Shown here one piece after another: positions 1 to 5,900 of a DNA stretch of 7,332 nt. The translations under genes were made by a program, and so were the position numbers. Every line of letters begins with the position of its first letter. The first letter of the stretch is position 1. Origin of the DNA: an uncultured Eubacterium sp. (GTDB lineage Bacteria; Bacillota; Clostridia; Oscillospirales; Acutalibacteraceae); assembly GCA_910583925.1 (NCBI GenBank), contig CAJTZJ010000029.1, forward strand, positions 1-7,332, in the 5' to 3' direction. The notes under the pieces were generated by a model. That model made no database searches and was not told the DNA's origin. It saw only the letters and a list, made by a program, of their open reading frames with translations.

Positions 1-326
1 ATAACTTATTGTTATCCTTTATTAATGTAGAATACTTAACCATCTTAAATCTAATTGAAATTAATTTTAAGGTTCAAATTGGAATACCTATAGCAATCCG
101 AACCATTAAGAGTTGGACAGCTATAGGTTTTCTTTATTTTTTCCTTGATTTTATGTGTGTTTCAGGATGTGTGAATATAATTTCAATTAGACATGAAAAC
201 TAGAAAAGTTTAAAATAGAAAATTAAATAATAAAAAATAATAGATTCGAACACTTTTGTCTAACATTAATAATTTGATTTATTAGTTTATTTGCTCGAAA
301 ACTCAAGTTTTCTTTTAACAAGTGTC
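1..326. other. AT-rich intergenic region without a supported gene
   Basis: No convincing coding region is visible on either strand. The one modest open frame on the + strand begins with TTG, has no ribosome binding site and has a composition like the surrounding noncoding DNA. The stretch holds a terminator-like hairpin (86-143) and a short hairpin with six-base arms and a TCAA loop (297-302 with 307-312) followed by TTTT. It may be the downstream end of a gene lying left of the window plus the upstream region of the gene at 395. Confidence 0.5.
86..143 (+). terminator. Probable intrinsic terminator or stable hairpin
   Basis: Nine-base perfect arms (86-94 ACCTATAGC with 120-128 GCTATAGGT) enclose a 2x2 internal loop. 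A further six pairs follow (TCC/GGA and AAC/GTT, with one bulged G at 100) around an eight-base loop. A T-rich tract runs from 126 to about 143. This would end transcription entering from the left. The tail is interrupted by C and A, so an attenuator or other structured element is also possible. Confidence 0.5.
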
Positions 327-355
327 TTGTAAAAATTTTTTGACTATACTATAAT
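327..355 (+). promoter_or_regulatory. Sigma-A-type promoter for the gene at 395
   Basis: The -35 candidate TTGTAA (327-332) is separated by 17 bases from a perfect -10 TATAAT (350-355). Transcription would start near 362, about 33 bases before the ATG at 395, leaving a short leader with the ribosome binding site. Confidence 0.65.
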
Positions 356-372
356 CAAATTGATAAATAGTA
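347..372. promoter_or_regulatory. Dyad overlapping -10 and transcription start (candidate operator)
   Basis: The arms TACTAT (347-352) and ATAGTA (367-372) flank an inner dyad ATCAA (354-358) / TTGAT (360-364). The symmetry is slightly imperfect: one base lies between the left sub-arms and two between the right ones. It covers the end of the -10 and the predicted start site, where a dimeric repressor would block transcription. The binding protein is unknown and no regulator gene is seen nearby. Confidence 0.35.
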
Positions 373-394
373 ATTTGTATGGAGGAATTTATAT

Positions 395-694
395 ATGAAT
401 AAAACTGCATGGATATTTTCATATAAACTTAAAAAAGGTGTAAGTGAAGAAGAATTTGTTGAATTAACGCAAAAATTACATGACGAAATTATTTCTAAAG
501 CGAAAGGATTTATTTCTTGGGAACATTACTTACAAGGAGAGATATGGACTGATTTTGTTCTATGGGAGACAGAAGAAGATGCAAATAGAGCAACAACAAT
601 AGGGAAAGGTAAAGAAGTAACTAATGATTTTTATGCTTGCATTCAAATGAACACTTGTAGCGCTTTAATTTCTAGGTTAATAAAAAAATATTAA
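395..694 (+). CDS. ABM-like dimeric alpha/beta-barrel small protein
   Basis: This is a 99-residue protein with no signal peptide or membrane segment, so it is probably cytosolic. The order of segments fits the ferredoxin-like fold of antibiotic-biosynthesis-monooxygenase (ABM) domains: a first strand (WIFSYKLKKG), a helix (SEEEFVELTQKLHDEI), a middle strand pair (GFISWEHYL, WTDFVLWET), then a helix starting EEDANRA. Proteins of this family usually act as homodimers; some are monooxygenases on quinols or aromatic compounds, many have no known substrate, and catalytic residues are not well conserved. The start is supported by GGAGGA (381-386), eight bases upstream, and by a good promoter. It appears to be transcribed alone, since terminators follow it. 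Fold assignment is moderate confidence; a specific enzymatic function cannot be claimed. Confidence 0.75.
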   Translation: MNKTAWIFSYKLKKGVSEEEFVELTQKLHDEIISKAKGFISWEHYLQGEIWTDFVLWETEEDANRATTIGKGKEVTNDFYACIQMNTCSALISRLIKKY

Positions 695-794
695 GTTAAT
701 AAACTACAATTTGTCTTTAAGATAATAAAAATTAAAGGGTTCAAATCCATACATAAAATTGCTCCATACATCTTTTTTGTATTCCTTAGACACA

Positions 795-826
795 GGCTTG
801 GAATTTAGATATTCCAAGCCTTTTTT
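795..826 (+). terminator. Intrinsic terminator (first of two)
   Basis: A perfect ten-base stem (795-804 GGCTTGGAAT with 811-820 ATTCCAAGCC) and a six-base loop (TTAGAT) are followed at once by six T residues (821-826). It lies 100 bases past the stop at 694 and is the natural end of the ABM-like gene transcript. Confidence 0.9.
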
Positions 827-853
827 CTATGCAAAATAGGCTCAAACAGTTCA

Positions 854-899
854 AAATCGCCCTCAATCTGCTGTTGATTTAAGGGCGATTTCTTTTTTT
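854..899 (+). terminator. Intrinsic terminator (second of two)
   Basis: A perfect ten-base stem (854-863 AAATCGCCCT with 882-891 AGGGCGATTT) is extended inward by AATC/GATT (865-868 with 876-879). It is followed by seven T residues (893-899). It starts only 28 bases after the first terminator's T tract with no gene between, so it may belong to a gene that is no longer there or act as insulation. Confidence 0.85.
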
Positions 900-921
900 G
901 CTTTTTCTGTTAAGGTTTTCT

Positions 922-1009
922 GCGAGACTTTCAGAGACCTAAAAATCTACATTTCTCAAAACCTACCGAGAGCAATTGGGAGCGTTTAGGTGAGAGACTT
1001 TCGAGAGAG
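922..1009. repeat. GAGACTTTC direct repeats flanking an inverted repeat
   Basis: Two copies of GAGACTTTC occur in the same orientation (924-932 and 994-1002), both within purine-rich GAGA-type flanks. Between them lies a seven-base inverted repeat, ACCTAAA (937-943) and TTTAGGT (985-991), 41 bases apart. The layout direct repeat, left arm, spacer, right arm, direct repeat is more ordered than the surrounding DNA. It could be a recombinase or relaxase recognition region at an element end, or a regulator site for the promoter immediately downstream. No function can be assigned from sequence alone. Confidence 0.45.
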
Positions 1010-1016
1010 TACATTG

Positions 1017-1045
1017 TTTACATTTATTAAAATAAATAGTATAAT
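1017..1045 (+). promoter_or_regulatory. Near-consensus sigma-A promoter for the acetyltransferase gene
   Basis: TTTACA (1017-1022, five of six matches to TTGACA), a 17-base spacer and a perfect TATAAT (1040-1045). Predicted transcription starts near 1052, 22 bases ahead of the ATG at 1074, which rules out the longer GTG-initiated reading from 990. The -35 box lies seven bases after the repeat cluster. Confidence 0.8.
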
Positions 1046-1073
1046 ACTACTATTAAATTCTTTGGAGGAAATT

Positions 1074-1526
1074 ATGCACTTTGAATATACAGACGGCAGC
1101 AATTATGATTTTATAGAATTATGTCATTTATTGGACAGTTTTCTAAATAATCTTGTTGGTGGAGAAGAAAATCGTGCTGAATATATTCCATATAATAGTC
1201 TTGATGATATTCACGATGTAATAATTATATATGATAATAGTGCTCCAATCGCATGTGCTGCTTTCAAAAAATATGATAAAGAATGTGCTGAAGTTAAAAG
1301 AGTTTTTATAAAGGAAAAATATAGAGGCAAAGGTATTTCTAAAAAGTTAATGAAGCAATTAGAAGCAAGAGCCAAAGAAAAAGGTTACAAATATTTAATA
1401 TTAGAAAGTGGAGAACCGCTTGTTTCGGCAATGGCTTTATACAGAAAAATTGGATATGAAGTCATTCCTAATTATGGTCAGTATAAAAATATGCCTGATT
1501 CAATCTGTATGAAAAAAGAAATATAA
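1074..1526 (+). CDS. GNAT-family N-acetyltransferase
   Basis: This 150-residue cytosolic enzyme would transfer an acetyl group from acetyl-CoA to an amine; the substrate is unknown. The GNAT core is clear: strand 4 around residues 72-79 (AEVKRVFI), then the pyrophosphate-binding loop YRGKGIS (83-89, fitting R/Q-x-x-G-x-G/A), the following helix (90-101), strand 5 (YKYLILESG, 106-113) and the motif B region SAMALYRKIGYEVI (118-131). Its length is normal for a single-domain GNAT. The start at 1074 was chosen because GGAGGA (1064-1069) sits four bases ahead and the promoter TATAAT is at 1040-1045; the same frame is open back to a GTG at 990, but that lies upstream of the promoter. No clear terminator separates it from the MBL gene, so some co-transcription is possible. 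Confidence 0.88.
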   Translation: MHFEYTDGSNYDFIELCHLLDSFLNNLVGGEENRAEYIPYNSLDDIHDVIIIYDNSAPIACAAFKKYDKECAEVKRVFIKEKYRGKGISKKLMKQLEARAKEKGYKYLILESGEPLVSAMALYRKIGYEVIPNYGQYKNMPDSICMKKEI

Positions 1527-1546
1527 CTAATTTAGGATTTATAATT

Positions 1547-1630
1547 ATGAAAACATTTTGGACAAAGCCACCTAAAAACCGAATTTGCTCTGTACAAATG
1601 AAAGATGAACATTGTGCAGAGTATAAATAA
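1547..1630 (+). CDS. Possible 27-residue leader peptide or gene remnant
   Basis: An ATG at 1547 opens a 27-codon frame ending in TAA (1628-1630) in the gap between the acetyltransferase and the MBL gene. The only ribosome-binding signal is a weak AGGA at about 1533-1536. I do not recognise the peptide; it contains Trp, a Pro-Pro pair and two Cys. Its last third covers a ten-base-pair hairpin and its stop codon falls inside the left arm of a second hairpin, an arrangement seen in leader-peptide attenuators. It may equally be a chance frame or a scrap of a decayed gene. Confidence 0.2.
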   Translation: MKTFWTKPPKNRICSVQMKDEHCAEYK

Positions 1631-1677
1631 TTCATCACTGAAAATTAAATATAATTATTTGATGAATTCATACTCTG
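1588..1677 (+). promoter_or_regulatory. Two overlapping, mutually exclusive hairpins in the MBL gene leader
   Basis: Hairpin 1 pairs 1588-1597 with 1612-1621 (ten pairs including one G-U, 14-base loop). Hairpin 2 pairs CAGAGTAT (1617-1624) with ATACTCTG (1670-1677) and, inside it, AATTCATCA (1629-1637) with TGATGAATT (1660-1668). Bases 1617-1621 are used by both, so only one can form at a time. The loop of hairpin 2 carries a TATAAT (1650-1655) without a good -35, a possible weak promoter for the MBL gene. Hairpin 2 has no proper T tract and does not cover the ribosome binding site at 1703-1709, so it is not a textbook terminator or sequestering stem. Confidence 0.4.
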
Positions 1678-1717
1678 TATGATGTTTTAACAATTAAACA
1701 TTAAAGGAGCATATAAA

Positions 1718-2530
1718 ATGAATTTATTAGATAAACCGATTATTACAAAGGATACATTTCAGGCAATGGAGGATATGTCCTATTTTATCCATTCGCTGAT
1801 TTTTGATGATTTGCTGATTGTCGCTCAAAAAGAAACAAATTGTTTTGTTTTGAAATCAGATGACGGTCTGATTATGATTGATGCAATATGGCCTTGCAAA
1901 GAGGCATTTAATGCGATTGTGTCTGCAATTAAAGATGTTAGTTGGAATCCGAATGATATTAAAAAGTTGGTTTTAACACACGGACATCTTGACCATACAG
2001 GATGCGGAAAATGGATTGTTGAACATTGTGGAGCAAAAACATATCTTTCAAAAGCAGATGATGATTTTTGGCAGAATAATCCATTGAGGACTGATATAGT
2101 AAAAGATTTTGATATTGATGTTTATATTCAGGACGGAGATGTTATAAGTCTTGGCAACAAATCAATTTATGTGTTTGAAACACCGGGACACACTCCGGGT
2201 GGGTTAAGTTATATCTTTGAAGTGTCGGAAAACGGCAGAGTGTATAAAGCTGCCCTCTGGGGCGGTTCAACTCCGCCGGCAGATTTATATGGCATTGTTG
2301 CTTATATGAAGTCTTTGGACTATTTTATTGAACAGACAGAAAAGTATAATGTTGAAGTTGTTTTCAGCAATCATACTGCGTTTGATAATGGTATTGAACG
2401 GATAAAATATTCTCAGAAGAGAATGCGTTATATGCCTAATATTTATGTAATCGGTCAAAATAATGTCAGAAAATATTTTCAGGTTTTCAAAAATCTTTGT
2501 TATGAAAAGTTAAAATATTCTGATAAATAA
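1718..2530 (+). CDS. MBL-fold metallo-hydrolase, subclass B3-like ligand set
   Basis: This 270-residue protein belongs to the metallo-beta-lactamase superfamily of zinc hydrolases. Metal ligands are visible: motif THGHLDH (H88, H90, D92, H93), GHTPGG (H158) and SNHTAFD (H219). At the strand where most superfamily hydrolases have a bridging Asp, the sequence reads LWGGSTPP (180-187), with no Asp; using the late His instead is the arrangement of B3 beta-lactamases and their relatives. There is no signal peptide, so it should act in the cytosol and is unlikely to be a secreted beta-lactamase; the substrate is unknown. The N-terminal part (NCFVLKSDDGLIMIDA, 41-56) is the usual first beta-hairpin of the fold. 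The start is set by AAAGGAG (1703-1709) eight bases upstream. It ends just before a strong terminator, and the leader upstream is unusually structured. Confidence 0.88.
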   Translation: MNLLDKPIITKDTFQAMEDMSYFIHSLIFDDLLIVAQKETNCFVLKSDDGLIMIDAIWPCKEAFNAIVSAIKDVSWNPNDIKKLVLTHGHLDHTGCGKWIVEHCGAKTYLSKADDDFWQNNPLRTDIVKDFDIDVYIQDGDVISLGNKSIYVFETPGHTPGGLSYIFEVSENGRVYKAALWGGSTPPADLYGIVAYMKSLDYFIEQTEKYNVEVVFSNHTAFDNGIERIKYSQKRMRYMPNIYVIGQNNVRKYFQVFKNLCYEKLKYSDK

Positions 2531-2542
2531 TTAAAATGAAAG

Positions 2543-2578
2543 CAGGCAACAGTTAAACGCTGTTGCCTGTGATTTTTT
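2543..2578 (+). terminator. Intrinsic terminator after the MBL gene
   Basis: A perfect ten-base stem (2543-2552 CAGGCAACAG with 2560-2569 CTGTTGCCTG), a seven-base loop (TTAAACG) and six T residues (2573-2578). It starts 12 bases past the stop codon at 2530 and separates the MBL gene from the long RHS gene. Confidence 0.93.
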
Positions 2579-2807
2579 ATGTATTCATTAACTGCTTTCT
2601 GCTTTTTTGATTATCATATTTTGCTGATTTTTTCTCTTTTTATCAAATGTCCGGTCTGATATATTTGTAAAAATTTTTGCCGTTTTCTGCAAAAAAATTG
2701 TTACATTTATATTTATTTTGCAACTATATATCTATAAGGGGGTAAATATATATGATTTAGTATAGACTGTTTAGCAATGTTTATGTGAATGTTAAAGGAG
2801 AAAGCAA
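2579..2807 (+). other. Upstream region of the RHS gene
   Basis: There is no gene on either strand. It holds T-rich DNA, a weak seven-pair hairpin (2674-2680 with 2689-2695) and no promoter that I can place with confidence; TTGCAA (2718-2723) and several TATA-like hexamers are present but poorly spaced. A GGGGG ribosome-binding-like run (2738-2742) is followed nine bases later by ATG ATT TAG (2752-2760), a two-codon open frame. The true ribosome binding site for the RHS gene is TTAAAGGAG (2792-2800), seven bases before the ATG at 2808. Confidence 0.5.
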
Positions 2808-2921
2808 ATGAATTTATTTTATCGCGATAAGAAGAATAATCTAAAATTAACAACGAAAGTGATATCCGTTATATTATCTGTTCTGATGTTCTTTTCGGCA
2901 TTTCCTATAGTTTCACCGGCT
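2808..2921 (+). other. Signal peptide of the RHS protein
   Basis: Residues 1-38 show a basic N-region (R6, K8, K9, K13, K17), a hydrophobic core (about 18-35, VISVILSVLMFFSAFPIV) and a likely cleavage site after S36-P37-A38, with E39-E40 next. A strongly acidic stretch rich in Glu and Asn (39-65) follows. This indicates Sec-dependent export. Confidence 0.88.
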
Positions 2922-5900
2922 GAGGAGATTCCTGAAACGGAAAATGAAAACAACGAGCCTGTTGTTGTTCAGGAATTAGAGGAAGAGAGAAATGAAAATA
3001 CAAAGCACTTTTTAATGAGTGACCAAACCGTAAAGGCTGTTGTTTACAGTGAACCCGTTCACTATGAAGAAAATGGTAAATGGTTAGATATTGATAACTC
3101 GTTAGAATATGAAAAAGAAACCTCTGACGATGACTTCAATGGATATAAAACGAAAAATGGAGACTTTGATGTTAAATTTGCCAAAAACGCAAATTCATCA
3201 AAATTAATAACGATCAGCAAAGACAAGTATTCTTTAAGCTGGAATTTACTGAATAAAGCGAAAGCAATATCCGGTTTTAAAAAAATTGATATTGAAGAAG
3301 CAGATCAAGATGCTGCAGAAATAGAAAAGAGCGTTTCAAATACATCTCAAAGTGTATGTTATGAAAATATAATTGCTGATACGGATTTAGAGTATACCGT
3401 AAACGGTAATGGATTAAAGGAAAATATAATTGTAAAAAAACCTGCAGACAGCTATACATATTCATTTGAAATCAGTGCAAAGCATCTGACATTATCCTTG
3501 CAGGAGGACAACAGCATTCTTGCGTCTGACAGTAAAAGCGGAGAATGTGTTTATACCATACCGGCTATGTTTATGATTGATTCCAACGGAAAATATTCAA
3601 ATGATATAAGTGTTTCTCTTGAACAGAAAAATAAGAATAAATACATTTTGAATATTGATGCAAGCAGTGATTGGATTAATGCAGAAGACAGAGCCTTTCC
3701 CGTTATTATTGACCCACAGATTACCACCCAGCAGGTTAAGAAAAACATTTTTTCAACCTATGTTGAATCTGGTCATCCTTCAAAAAACCATAATCTTGAA
3801 GAATTAATGATGGTTGGTAAAGATTCAAGCGGAATCGGCAAGTGCAGAGGTTTTATTCAATTTACCTTGCCCTCTTTGAAAAAAGGCGATATGGTTGTTG
3901 ATGCAACATTGCATTTGGGGCAAACCTTAGTTGACTATTATGCAAGCACAACCCCAAATGCCCAAATTAATGCGTATATGGTAACCGGGGGTTGGAAAGA
4001 AAGTACCATAACCTGGAGTAATCAGCCCGCCTGTGAAAGTACGGCTTTAGATTATAATTTTATCAATAAATCTGAAAAAGGTAAGGCAGTCTGGAAGGAA
4101 TGGAATATAACCAAGGCTGTAAAAAAATGGTATGAAGGCACAAGTGCCAATAACGGAATTATGCTGAAATCAACATTGGAAAATGTATCGTCTATGGTTG
4201 ATTCCTGCATTTATGCTTGGTATTACACCGAATCCGGAGCAACATCATCGGCATATCCGTTAATTTCCATAACTTACAGAAATAACAAGGGTTTAGAGCC
4301 GTACTGGACATATACATCAGCATCGGCAGGTTCGGCAGGAACGGCAAGTGTAAATGATTACAGCGGTAATCTTGTGTTTTCAAGAACGGATTGTGCAACA
4401 ACTGGATTGAGAATGCCTGTATCCATTGAGCGTGTGTATAATGGATATATGGCAAAAACAACATATAACACAACAAAACCATATGTCGGTCATGGCTGGA
4501 AGCTGAATATTCAGCAGACGGTTGCCAAAACATCTCTTGATAAATTTCCGTATGTCTATGAAGACGGCGACGGTACGCAACACTATTTTTATAAAAAAAC
4601 TGCCAACGGAAAAACGCAGTATCTGGATGAAGACGGTTTAAAATTAGAGTTGAAAGTTACGTCGTCAGGGTATACAATAACAGATGAAAAGGATAATGTT
4701 TTAACCTTTAATTCAAAGGGTTTTTTAACGTCTTCCAAAGATGCAAACGGCAATACAATGAAGATTACATTTAATACTGCCGATGCAACCAAGATAGAAA
4801 GCGTTACGGATGGCTCCGGCCATGTTATTAAACTGCTTGATAATACCGAAACAAAATCGGGTTATTTGCAGTATATGGTTGATCCGTCAGGAAGAAAAAC
4901 CAATTTTAAATATGATAATGGTAAGCTGATAAGAGTAAAATATCCAGACGGAAAAGAAGATACTTATGCGTATGATGCCGATGAGGCATTAACGCAGGCA
5001 AAGGCTTCAACGGGATATTCATTGAACTTTTCATACACATCATTAGCAAAGGGAAAAAGAGTATCAAAGGTTGTTGAAAAAGGCGGAAGCACTGCGGGAC
5101 AAACCGTTTCCTTTGACCGTAGTTTATACAATACAACCGTTATACGAACAGCAGGCGTTGATGATGTTTACGGAAACAGTGATGATATTTATACTACATA
5201 TCAGTTTGATAATTGGGGCAAAACAATCAGCAAGCAGTCAAAAACAGCTTCGGGGAATCTTGGCGCAGAGGTTTATAATTACACCGCCTCTGAAGTAGAC
5301 GGCAGTGCAAGCAATATTAAATATATTAATCAGGTTAACAGCAGCGCTGCGTATGGGCGGAATATTATTAATCTTGCCAAAAACAGCAATGCCGAAAGTA
5401 CAAAGAATTGGAAGCTGTTAAGATGGATAGACGATTGTGATGCCTCCTTCGGTACAACAACTGCGCAGAAGTATTATGGTCAATCGTCATTTAAGCTGAC
5501 TTCAAATTCCGTAACAGGCGATGGCAGAGCCCGTATTTATCAGGATTTCAAGCTTGATGATATTATCCCGGGAAAAACATATACACTTTCAGCCTATGTA
5601 AAAACTTCAAATATCCAGAAAGCAAACAATAATACCTTCGGCGCCTGCTTGTCATTGTATGCCGAAACAGGAAATACGGATACTTCAAAACAGGAATATT
5701 CGGAATTTTTAACAGGCACAACGGATACGGCTATGGATAACGGCTGGCGAAGAATTTCCGCTACCATTACCGTGCCGCAGGATGTTATGTTCCTGCGTGC
5801 CAACCTTGCAATAAAGAGCGCAACGGGCACGGCATATTTTGACGGTATTCAGCTGGAGCAGTCCGGTGTTGCAAATCATTATAATATGATTGAAAACAGC

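Larger units (their letters stand above)
695..1016. other. Non-coding region with two terminators and a repeat cluster
   Basis: No coding region is supported here. Contents in order are an isolated tRNA T-arm-like motif (GGTTCAAATCC, 738-748) without the rest of a tRNA, two consecutive intrinsic terminators, and the GAGACTTTC repeat cluster just ahead of the next promoter. The dense non-coding structure would fit the boundary of an inserted or excised element, but no recombinase, transposase or relaxase gene is in the window. Confidence 0.5.

Noticed and set aside
9..203. 64-codon frame on the + strand
   Set aside because: It starts at TTG without a ribosome binding site, crosses the hairpin at 86-128 and shows no protein-family features.
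695..770. Complete tRNA gene
   Set aside because: Only the T-loop-like core is present; no paired acceptor stem, D arm or anticodon arm can be drawn upstream.
922..1009. CRISPR array
   Set aside because: There are only two nine-base copies with one interval, too short and too few for a CRISPR repeat series.
990..1073. Longer acetyltransferase start at GTG 990
   Set aside because: The added 28 codons overlap the repeat cluster and a near-consensus promoter (1017-1045). ATG 1074 has GGAGGA four bases upstream and gives a standard GNAT length.
1718..2530. Secreted beta-lactamase resistance gene
   Set aside because: There is no signal peptide, and the B3-like ligand pattern alone is shared with many hydrolases that do not act on beta-lactams.
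4192..4583. Antisense frames inside the RHS gene
   Set aside because: They lie wholly antisense to the well-supported RHS frame, have His/Cys/Leu-rich shadow composition and no ribosome binding sites.
5071..5298. 75-codon alternative + strand frame inside the RHS gene
   Set aside because: The main frame carries continuous RHS-like sequence through this stretch, so this is a shadow and not evidence of a frameshift.
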